NCBI GenBank assembly: GCA_003151665.1
Contig: PLYD01000161.1
Location: 12,406 to 36,743, forward strand
Direction of reading: 5' to 3'
DNA length: 24,338 nucleotides
Origin: Candidatus Dormiibacterota bacterium
Lineage (GTDB): Bacteria; Chloroflexota; Dormibacteria; Dormibacterales; Dormibacteraceae
Shown: piece after piece, positions 6,844-14,567 of the stretch
Layout: each line of letters opens with the position of its first letter
How positions within the stretch are numbered: the stretch's first letter is position 1
The notes under the pieces: model-generated
Seen by the model: only the letters and a program-made list of their open reading frames with translations
Told to the model about the DNA's origin: nothing
The model's database searches: none
Program-made: the position numbers and the translations under genes

Positions 6844-7697
6844 TCAGCTCGAGTCTCCTCTTCGCGTGAGACGACCACGTCGTCGTCTTCAAGTCGAACC
6901 CTGACCCTATCCCTGAGGCCGAGCTTCTCGACGTAGGCGCTCGGGATCTGGATCCGCCCAGCGCGGTCCATTATGACAAGCTCATCCGACGTTTCCTGGG
7001 TTCGCCAGCGCGTCTCGGTACTGGTCCGGCCGTCGCGGATCGCGATCACACGATCAACCTGGCGTTCTACCTGACGCTCGTGGGTCACCAGCAGCACGCT
7101 GGTGCCTAGTTCGCGCTGAAGCGTCCTCAGGTCGTCCAGCACGCGGCGGGCGGTGGTCCGATCGAGTTGGCCGGTCGGCTCGTCCGCCAGCAGTAGCTTT
7201 GGGCCGTTGGCGAGCGCAATCGCCAAGCCGAGGCGCTGGTTTTCCCCGGACGACAGGTGCGAGGGTAGCTGGTTCGCTCGATGCAAGATTCCAAGTGCGT
7301 CGAGCAACCGGGAGGAGCGCTCGCGCCGCTCCGAAGGCACCACTCCTGTCCCTAACATCGGCAACTCGACATTTGCCATCGCCGATAGCTCTGGGGTGAG
7401 GTTGAGCTGGATGTTCTGCCACAGATAGCCGATTGCTGTGCGCCGGTAGTGGTCCTTTTGCCGCGCCGTCAACGTGGTCAGGTCGTATCCCGCCACTCGA
7501 GCCGTTCCGGCGCTCGGCACCTGCATGCCGGCAAGCACGTTGAGCAGTGTTGTCTTGCCGCTGCCCGACCGGCCGACCACAGCGATCATTTCGCCCTCAT
7601 CCATGCGCAGGTCGAGGCCCTGGAGGGCCACAACCTCCACGTTGCTTGTCTTGTAAATGTGGAAGACGCCTCGGCAATCGACGATCGGTTCTTTCAT
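6840..7697 (-). CDS. ABC ATPase with a C-terminal SpoVT/AbrB-like domain
   Basis: 285 residues. The first 225 are a MacB-type ATPase with Walker [11 protein letters not shown]-loop LWQNIQLN, a modified signature LSSGENQRLGLAIAL (SSGE in place of SGGE/Q), Walker [11 protein letters not shown] and VTHE. The extra last 45 residues (about 240-285: VIMDRAGRIQIPSAYVEKLG, then RVRVRLEDDDVVVS) match the swapped-hairpin AbrB/MazE-like fold. Start ATG 7695-7697 overlaps the permease stop (ATGA). The open frame continues upstream to 7970, but that part is antisense-like text inside the permease gene. The added domain could mediate dimerisation or regulation. It shows no independent sign of DNA binding. 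Confidence 0.94.
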   Translation of the reverse strand: MKEPIVDCRGVFHIYKTSNVEVVALQGLDLRMDEGEMIAVVGRSGSGKTTLLNVLAGMQVPSAGTARVAGYDLTTLTARQKDHYRRTAIGYLWQNIQLNLTPELSAMANVELPMLGTGVVPSERRERSSRLLDALGILHRANQLPSHLSSGENQRLGLAIALANGPKLLLADEPTGQLDRTTARRVLDDLRTLQRELGTSVLLVTHERQVERQVDRVIAIRDGRTSTETRWRTQETSDELVIMDRAGRIQIPSAYVEKLGLRDRVRVRLEDDDVVVSREEETRAE

Positions 7698-10600
7698 CCA
7701 AGCGACCTCAGCTCGTCCATCAGCTTGTATCCGCCGCCCGTGCGCGCGGCCAGCCGCCCGGCGATGACCGCTACGACCACTACCGACCCGAGAACCGCCG
7801 CGACCAGGAGCGGATTTATCGTCACCACCGTCGCCGGAACAGTGTCGAGCAGCGTGTTGCCGAGCTGCAGAGATGGGAGGAGGACGAAGGACAGCAGCAC
7901 GCCAAGCACGATGCCGGTCCCCAGCGAGAAGGCGAGCACGACAAGCTGCTCGATGAATAGGCTGCGCCAAATCAGGGCACGAGGTAATCCACTACCCTCC
8001 AGGACTGCGTACTCGCTTAGGCGGCCTTTCGCGGTCACCAGGAAATGGAGGGCGAAAGCGGCAATGCCGAGGGCGAGGCAGGTCAAGGCTCCGGTCAGAA
8101 GGTTCGACTCCAGCCCCAGCCAGAGCGGATCGCTGGCGGCTGCTGCCACGAGGTCACGCCGGTCGAGCGCGGTGACCTGAGGATAGTCCCGCTGAATGAG
8201 GGCGAGGTCGGCACGATCAGCGCCGGGGGCTACCGTGTACCAAGCTTGGTTTGGCCAGACCGCGTACCCGCTGACTTGGTTCAGAGCAGCCAAGAACGGG
8301 TCGCGAGCGACGACCAACCAAGGGCCGTTTTCCTGGTAGAGACTTGGGAACTGGTCCGCGACCCCGACGATTACTAACTGTATGGCGTAACCGTTGACGC
8401 TGGCGATGAAGGGCTTGTTCTGAACCAGGTTGAACATGGCGAGGGTGGCGGTCGAAGCTAGCGCGGGGATCGGATCAGCGGCCGCCGGCGGCCTGACGAC
8501 GAAGTTGCCTTGTGACTGAGCAACCGTGAAGGCGACGGTGGCGATTCCGTTACGGGGGACGATCCTATCGGCCTTCAGTGGGAGGTTATAGAGCCCATTG
8601 ACAGAATCGCTCGCAGTCCAGTCTTGTGGCGAACTGAAGGACTCCAGCTCAGTGCCGTCGACCTGCAAGTCGCTGATGGCGATCGTCCCGAACACCTTGA
8701 CCGCCCCGAGCATCAGGCTGCGGAAGCGAAGGGGATAGGCGGGTGGATGGGCGAATTTGAGCTGCGCGGTGACCTGCGTCCAACCAGCTTGGTTCTGAAC
8801 TCCAAATCCGCAGTCGCAAGGCTGGCCGTCGGCATCGGTAACGTTCGCCGTAAGGTCAACCGCGAGGCCGCCGGTGGTGTAGACCCACAGGGTTAGCGCT
8901 TTCGGTTGCCCGCCGAGCAGCATCCCACCCTGCTCCTTCCTTGCGAGACGATCGATAAGGTCGGTCAGCGAAGCAGAGTTGAGGCCAGGGCGTGACCAGG
9001 CAACGCCCTTCATCGTGTAAGGATCGACTCCGAGCACATCAATGTAAGCACCGCCCGAGGTGCCGAAATTTCCAAAGAAGCGGGAGGCGAAGCTCTTAGC
9101 CTGAACTCCACTGAGCTGGGCGGTCAACGCGTCGAGGGCGGGTCTGTGATCAGAGGAGTTTGAGAGTCGGATGTCCGAGCCGACGCTGTAGGCCGCACGG
9201 TCGGCTGCGTTCTGGGACGCAGTGGTGGCGTAGATCGAGGCGAAGAGACCGAGCGCAATGCTCACCGAAAGCAGCAAAGCCGCACCGGCGTGCGCGCTGG
9301 GGTGGCGCGCGAACTGGGACGAGGCCATCGAGGATGCTAAGCCGCGACCAGCTCGGCCGGCCAACCGCGCGAGGAATGGCAGCAGCCGTAGGGCTGCCAC
9401 AGCCAAGAAAATGAGAGCCAGGACCGGCAGGCTGGTCGTGAGCGGGTCGGTGGCACTAAGCCCGGCCGCCCGAAGGTTGGCCTGGCCGATGGTCCGCAGC
9501 TCGAGGAGGATCGGGATGCTCAGAGCCGCCAGACCAAGATCCACATAGCGCCATTGCCACCACGGCCTCGTTTCCGGCCGCGACTCGCTCCGGCGCACGT
9601 CAAGCAGTTCCCGCCGGCTGGCTCGAATCGCCTGCACCGCCAGCACCGCCAAAATGACGACCAGAGCAACGCCGATTGGCAAGCCAAGATCTGATATGCC
9701 AAGGCCGTAGGGCAAGGTCCGGTAGACGGCACTGGAGACTGTTGCCGCGGCCGCATAGGCAACAACGAGCCCAAACGGCAAGGCCAGCAGAGTCATTAAG
9801 GCAGACTCCGTCATCACGACAGCGAAGACGCGTCGCGGAGACCAACCGCGACCGCGCCAGGCCGCGAAAAGCTGGCCCTGCTGATCGAGAACGTGCCCCG
9901 ACGCGAAAGCCACATAAAGCAGCGCCAGCGCGAGCACCTGGGTGGCCACCAACTGGATCGCAAACTGAGCGATGGAAGCACGTCCGACGAAGTCAGTTAG
10001 GCCGTTGACCAGTCCGGTCTGGACCGAGATGCTGATGCTGAGGCTGCTCAGCCCATTCGTGATTGCGTTGGCTCGGTCCAGCGTCTCGGCTGGCGTGTAA
10101 CCGTGGGCAGCCGTCAGATCGACGTTGAGTCGTGCGTAGGCTGAAGCAGCGTCGTCGGGATAGGCCGCCAGGGTCTGGTAGAAACGGTCGATCGAGACGA
10201 ACATGCCGCCAACTGGCACCTGTTCGCGAAGCAGATAAGGGTCGTTAGGGTCAAGCGGCCGCCACAGCGTCACAACTCGGACGCAGAGTGGCGGCTCCGT
10301 ATCCCCAAGGCATAGAAGGTCACCAATCTTTATGTCCATCGCCGCGGCACCCGCTTCGGTCATTGCGACCGGGACGGCCGTGTCTCCCGCAGGAGGCTGA
10401 CGGGTGCCGACAATCTTGATGTGGGAGTCGATGCCCTCGTAGGCGGCGAACACCGGCGATGGGGAACTGAGGTTTGTGTACGGACGGCCATTGATCGTCG
10501 TGACGGAGAACTGGGTGGACACGGCCCACGCATCTGTCACCCTCAGCAGGCCGCCGGTGAGGCTCTGCGTCCGTTCTGCAACGACCGCCTGAAACGCTTT

Positions 10601-10843
10601 GTAGGCTTGCGCGGGGTTTGGATGCGTCCCGATTAGAAAGACGTCATTCTTGTCCGACTCACTGACCGTTACGTCGCCGTTCACACCGAGGCCTTTGAGA
10701 AATAGCTGCAGGTTGGCGTCACCTGCGCTCGCCTGGACCATCGCGGCAGCCCCGGCGAACCCGATCGACGCAATCAGGCCTAGCCAGAGGGCCAACGATA
10801 GGGCCCAGCGTCGGCGGAGCCTCATCAGAACGAGGTGCCACAT
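7694..10843 (-). CDS. Large FtsX-like (MacB-type) ABC permease
   Basis: 1049 residues with two FtsX-type modules. An N-terminal helix (about 13-35) is followed by a large extracytoplasmic domain (about 40-285), a cluster of helices (about 290-420, 450-500 and 525-550), a second extracytoplasmic domain (about 555-880) and the final helices (about 895-920, 945-975 and 1000-1030). The second outer domain contains a beta-sandwich-like stretch with DVLGVDPYTM and a DGQPCDCGFG loop. Such two-module permeases work with one or two LolD-type ATPases, which here are the next two genes. First gene of the operon, with ATG 10841-10843 and a weak ribosome-binding site. It lies divergent from the permease-Kelch operon, across a short region with inverted repeats. 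Confidence 0.95.
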   Translation of the reverse strand: MWHLVLMRLRRRWALSLALWLGLIASIGFAGAAAMVQASAGDANLQLFLKGLGVNGDVTVSESDKNDVFLIGTHPNPAQAYKAFQAVVAERTQSLTGGLLRVTDAWAVSTQFSVTTINGRPYTNLSSPSPVFAAYEGIDSHIKIVGTRQPPAGDTAVPVAMTEAGAAAMDIKIGDLLCLGDTEPPLCVRVVTLWRPLDPNDPYLLREQVPVGGMFVSIDRFYQTLAAYPDDAASAYARLNVDLTAAHGYTPAETLDRANAITNGLSSLSISISVQTGLVNGLTDFVGRASIAQFAIQLVATQVLALALLYVAFASGHVLDQQGQLFAAWRGRGWSPRRVFAVVMTESALMTLLALPFGLVVAYAAAATVSSAVYRTLPYGLGISDLGLPIGVALVVILAVLAVQAIRASRRELLDVRRSESRPETRPWWQWRYVDLGLAALSIPILLELRTIGQANLRAAGLSATDPLTTSLPVLALIFLAVAALRLLPFLARLAGRAGRGLASSMASSQFARHPSAHAGAALLLSVSIALGLFASIYATTASQNAADRAAYSVGSDIRLSNSSDHRPALDALTAQLSGVQAKSFASRFFGNFGTSGGAYIDVLGVDPYTMKGVAWSRPGLNSASLTDLIDRLARKEQGGMLLGGQPKALTLWVYTTGGLAVDLTANVTDADGQPCDCGFGVQNQAGWTQVTAQLKFAHPPAYPLRFRSLMLGAVKVFGTIAISDLQVDGTELESFSSPQDWTASDSVNGLYNLPLKADRIVPRNGIATVAFTVAQSQGNFVVRPPAAADPIPALASTATLAMFNLVQNKPFIASVNGYAIQLVIVGVADQFPSLYQENGPWLVVARDPFLAALNQVSGYAVWPNQAWYTVAPGADRADLALIQRDYPQVTALDRRDLVAAAASDPLWLGLESNLLTGALTCLALGIAAFALHFLVTAKGRLSEYAVLEGSGLPRALIWRSLFIEQLVVLAFSLGTGIVLGVLLSFVLLPSLQLGNTLLDTVPATVVTINPLLVAAVLGSVVVVAVIAGRLAARTGGGYKLMDELRSLG

Positions 10844-11037
10844 GTTCGGAACTCAGATTCTGTTCTTGTTAGGCGCCCGACTGATCCGGGCAGCGCATTA
10901 TTCCCAGTCGCGACCGCTTGGAAAGACCTTCACCTCTGGTGCAGCATCAGCGGAGCCGCGAAGGTCTCGAAATCAGCAGCGAGCCCAGCGGGCCGAATTG
11001 CGGCGTGGAGCAGGCCCGGGCTCACAATGAAGTTGCC
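10844..11037. promoter_or_regulatory. Divergent intergenic region with two dyads
   Basis: This region separates the minus-strand exporter operon from the plus-strand permease-Kelch operon. It holds GCCCG-N7-CGGGC (10875-10891) and a wider dyad GACCTTC (10925-10931) / GAAGGTC (10960-10966) with 28 bases between the arms, suited to a dimeric regulator or looped operator. I see no convincing sigma-70 hexamers. If the permease starts at TTG 10918 rather than GTG 11038, part of this region is coding. Confidence 0.38.
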
Positions 11038-11955
11038 GTGCTGTGGGTAAACCTAGGCTTAGTTGGCCTGATCGTCGCGGCGACCATTGGTCTGATCTCG
11101 ATCCAGGCGCCGCAACTCGTTCCAGCCGGAAGAATCTTCGCCACTCTCGCTCTTCAGATCAGCGGTGTGCTGGTGGTCACTTGGTTTCTCGTAGCGCGAG
11201 GTCAGACGCTAGCAGCATCGCTTCCTCCCCCTCCAGCGGCTGAGGCTGCGATCTGGACAAGCGTTGCGGGCCCAGCTGTCGCCTCGCTGGAGCTGGTGTT
11301 GGTCTCGGTGGTTTTGGGTACATGCGTTGGAACCGCTGCTGCCGCCCTGGTGGCGTGGTCGCGGTCGTCGTGGCTTGAGCTGCTGGTCGGAGTTGGCAGC
11401 CTGGTCTGGATCATCCCCACCTTCTTGCTTGCGATTCTGATCCAAGACTTGCAGTCGACCATTTATGGCCTCACTGGCACCAGCGTGTCCGGTGGTTATG
11501 GCACAGCGAGCGTCGGACAACTCCTATGGAGCGCGGCCGTGCTTTCGATCCGACCTGCGGCCTACGCCTTTCGGCAAGGCAATCTGCTCATCTCCGACCA
11601 ATCCCGCGCAAACCACGTTCGGACTGCCTTTGCCAAAGGCCTGCCATGGCGCACTATCATCGCTCGCCACATAATCCGGCCGACAGCCTCAGGCTTGGTT
11701 CAAACAACAGTGAGCTCGATTCGACTGATGTTCGGGTCGCTCCCGCTAGTCGAGTTCTTCTTCGCGTATCCGGGCCTTGGTCAGCTCTTGCTGTTATCTC
11801 TCGGCGTTAACTACGGCACTTCGACACAACCTCCCAACCCTTCCGTGGCGATCGCGTCGGCAGTTTTGCTCGCGTGCATGCTGGCCGTGGTCGAAGCGCT
11901 GGCCAGGGTGCTCACTGTGCAATTCGACCCACGCCTTGCCGAGGCTGCAGCGTGA
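11038..11955 (+). CDS. DppB/OppB-type ABC permease, cassette 1
   Basis: About 305 residues, inner-membrane binding-protein-dependent transport permease. Six hydrophobic segments are visible. The cytoplasmic EAA-like loop is present near FAKGLPWRTIIARHIIRP, followed by the family's IRLMFGSLPLVEFFFAYPGLGQL. The start is uncertain: the frame is open from TTG 10918, and GTG 11005 is also possible. GTG 11038-11040 is chosen because the paralogue of cassette 2 aligns from the same MLWxNL sequence. The stop overlaps the next gene (GTGA). No OppD/OppF-type ATPase or peptide-binding protein is encoded in the window, so it is either energised in trans or does not work as a classic importer. Confidence 0.88.
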   Translation: MLWVNLGLVGLIVAATIGLISIQAPQLVPAGRIFATLALQISGVLVVTWFLVARGQTLAASLPPPPAAEAAIWTSVAGPAVASLELVLVSVVLGTCVGTAAAALVAWSRSSWLELLVGVGSLVWIIPTFLLAILIQDLQSTIYGLTGTSVSGGYGTASVGQLLWSAAVLSIRPAAYAFRQGNLLISDQSRANHVRTAFAKGLPWRTIIARHIIRPTASGLVQTTVSSIRLMFGSLPLVEFFFAYPGLGQLLLLSLGVNYGTSTQPPNPSVAIASAVLLACMLAVVEALARVLTVQFDPRLAEAAA

Positions 11956-12926
11956 GGAACGGCCGTATTCGTCGCCTATTGCTCCTGGCCTTAGCGACCG
12001 CTCTGCTGACGACTCTTGCAGCGCTGGTTGTAATCGGCCTGAGGATTCCGGATGTCTGGGCCACCCAAGTTTGGGCGGGTGGCTTTATTCACGGGACGGT
12101 GGCTCTGCCTCCTTTTCCTGCTTTCACTACCGTCGATGTCTTTTCTTCCGATAACACGCCAATCCATGGCTCGCATTTCTACCTGTTCGGTTCAGATGCT
12201 GGCGGCCGAGATCTACTTGCGGTGACAGGTCGAGCGGTGGTGCCGTCACTGGAGCTCGTCATTCTCGCCCTGATTGGACGCATGGTCCTGGGCATCGGCG
12301 CCGGCTTCCTGATCGCCTCCGGGACCGAGCCGTTGAGAACCATCGCCAGGTCGGTCGGTGGGTGGATCGCTGGATTCCCGTACTTGGCTCTGGCCGTTCT
12401 GGTCATCCAATCGTTCACCGGTGGGCCCAGCACGGGGGCCGTTCCGGGGCCGACGCGCTTGCTGGCTTTTGTCGTAGCAATCGCGGTTGTGGGCTGGCGC
12501 GACATTGCGGAGCTCGTGGCCTCAAGGATGCAGTGGGTCAACGCTCAGGAGTTTGCTCTCGGGGCTCGCGCGGTCGGCTCGAGCGGCTTGGGCTTCTTTC
12601 GCAGGCACACCTGGCCTTACCTCCGCCAGGCGCTGACGGTCGAGCTTTCGTTTCAGGCCAGTGCTGTCCTTGTTCTGCTGGCTGAGCTTGGATTCCTCCA
12701 GTACTACCTGGGTGGATTCACGCAACTGTTTGAGCAGGGAAGCAGCCCGTCTTTCCAACTGGCCACCCAGCCGGAGCTCGGCCAAATGATGTCGGATGTT
12801 CGCCTGTACCTGTTGAGGCAGGAGCTCTTGCCCGCCTTGGTGCCGGCCATGGCCCTCGCACTGGCTGCCCTTTCGTTCGAGCTTCTGGGCCGAGCGCTGC
12901 GAGGCAGGACGGACTTCCGCACATGA
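11952..12926 (+). CDS. DppC/OppC-type ABC permease, cassette 1
   Basis: 324 residues. An N-terminal membrane helix is followed by an extracytoplasmic stretch with FYLFGSDAGGRDLL, the hallmark of DppC-type permeases (HxxGTDxxGRD in the classic form). The transport domain carries the degenerate EAA loop FALGARAVGSSGLGFFRRHTW. Start GTG 11952-11954 overlaps the stop of the DppB-type gene; the frame is open upstream to 11874 inside that gene. Between the helices a GGPSTGAVPGPT insertion is absent from the paralogue of cassette 2. Stop and Kelch start overlap (ATGA), so the three genes form one translationally coupled unit. Confidence 0.92.
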   Translation: MRNGRIRRLLLLALATALLTTLAALVVIGLRIPDVWATQVWAGGFIHGTVALPPFPAFTTVDVFSSDNTPIHGSHFYLFGSDAGGRDLLAVTGRAVVPSLELVILALIGRMVLGIGAGFLIASGTEPLRTIARSVGGWIAGFPYLALAVLVIQSFTGGPSTGAVPGPTRLLAFVVAIAVVGWRDIAELVASRMQWVNAQEFALGARAVGSSGLGFFRRHTWPYLRQALTVELSFQASAVLVLLAELGFLQYYLGGFTQLFEQGSSPSFQLATQPELGQMMSDVRLYLLRQELLPALVPAMALALAALSFELLGRALRGRTDFRT

Positions 12927-14287
12927 AACCCGCTGCCGTCGCTCTCCTCTTCGTGGTGTTCACTCTGTCCGCTTGCAGCTTGAGTTTTGGCACCGTCGGC
13001 ACCTGGTCGGCTGAAACGCCGCTACCCACCTCGCTCCAGGGGACCAGTTCAGTGGTTATGCCCGACGGCGAGGTCGTATTCCTGGGCGGTTTCGACTCTC
13101 GAACAGGACAACCGCTCAACCAAGTGCTCCGGTTTGATCTCAGTGACGGTCGTTGGAGTCAGGGTGCGCCGATGCCCGTCCAGGAGACCGGATATTCGAT
13201 TGTGGCGTTATCAAACGGTTTGGTCTTGATTGCGGGCGGTGGCGGGTTGTTGGGTGGTGTGGGAGCCCTCCCAGTGGTCGGTGCCCCAGGTGGAGCCCCC
13301 AGCGGCGGAAACGGCCTTCTGGCCACCACTTGGCTCTACAGCCCACAGCTCAACACGTGGAAGCAGGGTGGCAACCTGCGTGTCGCGCGTTCTGGTGCTG
13401 CCGCGGTTCTACTGACAGACGGTCGGGTGCTGATCGCCGGAGGAGACGTGCCTCTCGCGACCCCTATTCAGCTCCCGGACGGCAGTACCGACTTCTTTGG
13501 ATTCAGCAACAGCGCCGAGATATTCGACCCTCAGAACAATTCGTGGAGTCTGGTTGGCCCGATGCACGTGGCGCGTGGCTCGGATGCGTTACTGGCATTG
13601 CCACACGGAATGGCGCTGGCTGCAGGCGGATGTGCTTTCGCGAACCAGGGATTCGTCTCGGGTGTCGCGCTAACCAGCGCCGAGGTATTCAACCCAGCCA
13701 CCGGCGCCTGGACCATGACGGCTCCGCTGCCGGAATCACGGTGCGGCGCAAGCGGCCTTCTCTTGCCTGATGGACGCGCGCTGGTGACCGGAGGTTCCTT
13801 ATCCAGCTTCCTGGGTGGATCTGTCACCAACGCCTTTGTTTACGACTACCAGACGCAGTCTTGGACTGCGGCGGGATCTACGGTTCCGGGCGCCTCGACA
13901 CCGATCCTCCTAGCGGATGGGCAGGTATTCGTCGCTGCGGTGCAGGCCGGTCCAGTTCAGGGCCATGTTGCTTCACTGGTCGTTGGGGGACAGCTATTCG
14001 ACCCGGCTTCCGGCGACTGGAGGTTCGCCACCAGCACCTCGGTCCTGGTCTCGAGCCGATCGAGCCAGCCCGACTCGCCCATGGTCGCACCGCAATCTGG
14101 AGGCACGGCAATCGTTCTTCTGGGAATTGCAGGCCTTGCCTTCACCTTCAATCCTTCGGGCGTTCCACCAGCCGTGCTCATCCTGGACAGCTTGGGCCTC
14201 GAGTTGGTTCTAGCGATTCTCGCGGCTGCGCTGTGTTTGTGGCTCGCAATCCATTACGTCGTAGATCGAGGGCGTAGCGGCGCTTGA
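12923..14287 (+). CDS. Kelch-propeller lipoprotein with C-terminal membrane helix, cassette 1
   Basis: 454 residues. Signal peptide with lipobox LSAC (Cys at about residue 18). About six Kelch-type repeats follow, each with an MxxxR/G...DGRVLxxGG strand pair and a (F/Y)DPxxxxW element (LPDGRALVTGG; IFDPQNNSW; VFNPATGAW; LFDPASGDW), forming an extracytoplasmic beta-propeller. The last 35 residues hold a strong membrane helix (about 422-444) and a basic tail, so the protein would be anchored at both ends. Third gene of the permease operon. Kelch propellers usually bind proteins or glycans. Here it occupies the place of a solute-binding lipoprotein, but ligand binding is only inferred. Confidence 0.92.
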   Translation: MKPAAVALLFVVFTLSACSLSFGTVGTWSAETPLPTSLQGTSSVVMPDGEVVFLGGFDSRTGQPLNQVLRFDLSDGRWSQGAPMPVQETGYSIVALSNGLVLIAGGGGLLGGVGALPVVGAPGGAPSGGNGLLATTWLYSPQLNTWKQGGNLRVARSGAAAVLLTDGRVLIAGGDVPLATPIQLPDGSTDFFGFSNSAEIFDPQNNSWSLVGPMHVARGSDALLALPHGMALAAGGCAFANQGFVSGVALTSAEVFNPATGAWTMTAPLPESRCGASGLLLPDGRALVTGGSLSSFLGGSVTNAFVYDYQTQSWTAAGSTVPGASTPILLADGQVFVAAVQAGPVQGHVASLVVGGQLFDPASGDWRFATSTSVLVSSRSSQPDSPMVAPQSGGTAIVLLGIAGLAFTFNPSGVPPAVLILDSLGLELVLAILAAALCLWLAIHYVVDRGRSGA

Positions 14288-14340
14288 CTTCGGTCAGACA
14301 GATGAACCCGAAACGGAACTGGCGATCATCCTTAGGATGA

Positions 14341-14383
14341 CCCCGCACACGACTCCGGCTTCGGAGCGACCGGGTGCGCGGGG
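14341..14383. terminator. Large imperfect hairpin between convergent cassettes
   Basis: CCCCGCACAC (14341-14350) pairs with GTGCGCGGGG (14374-14383) at nine of ten positions. Inside is the hairpin CTCCG-GCTT-CGGAG (14353-14366). It lies 54 bases after the cassette 1 Kelch stop. No T-run follows on either strand, so it may be a Rho-dependent or structural terminator, or an element-end structure. A smaller hairpin TCATCC-TTA-GGATGA lies just before it. CAGAC-N7-GTCTG (14498-14514), followed by ATCGTTTAAT, is a second weak terminator candidate. Confidence 0.42.
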
Positions 14384-14412
14384 GGGAAGCGCCAATCAGC
14401 CTTGACTTGGAA

Positions 14413-14523
14413 ATGGAGGTCAGCCGGCTGATCGATACAGTGCTTTACAAACTGTCCGTCAATGTGGGCGGTAATGGTCCGAGAGCCCTCGCTCTGACAG
14501 ACTCGCTTCGTCTGATCGTTTAA
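14413..14523 (+). pseudogene. 3' fragment of a large serine recombinase gene
   Basis: The frame reads EVSRLIDTVLYKLSVNVGGNG before drifting into unrelated residues and a TAA. It aligns without gaps to the last part of the intact recombinase (QVTRLIDTVLWKVSAEVGGDG). About three quarters of the bases agree over 52 positions, so it comes from a related but diverged gene, not from a recent copy. No zinc ribbon or catalytic domain precedes it. It lies directly between the two permease-Kelch cassettes and ends in a tRNA-Val-like sequence. Confidence 0.76.
14464..14479 (+). other. Candidate left attachment site (tRNA-Val 3' near-copy)
   Basis: GTGGGCGGTAATGGTC differs at one of 16 positions from 20642-20657, the antisense of the tRNA-Val acceptor and T-stem 3' strand. 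It would supply an ACCGCCC acceptor strand able to pair with the tRNA 5' end. Its position inside a recombinase 3' remnant fits a junction between an older element and one now spanning roughly 14480-20657. Exact crossover bases cannot be set by eye. Confidence 0.52.
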
Positions 14524-14567
14524 TCACTTGACACCAAAGAGATCGAGCATCTCTCCGTGGCCGCGTC

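Noticed and set aside
6172..7697. These ATPases as energisers of the DppB/DppC-type permeases
   Set aside because: Their motifs and operon place them with the MacB/FtsX-type permease. Opp/Dpp permeases use a different ATPase subfamily with a C-terminal oligopeptide-binding extension, which neither has.
7449..8180. 243-codon plus-strand frame over the ATPase/permease junction
   Set aside because: It is antisense to two well-supported ABC genes, has Ser/Arg/Thr-rich composition, and shows no ribosome-binding site.
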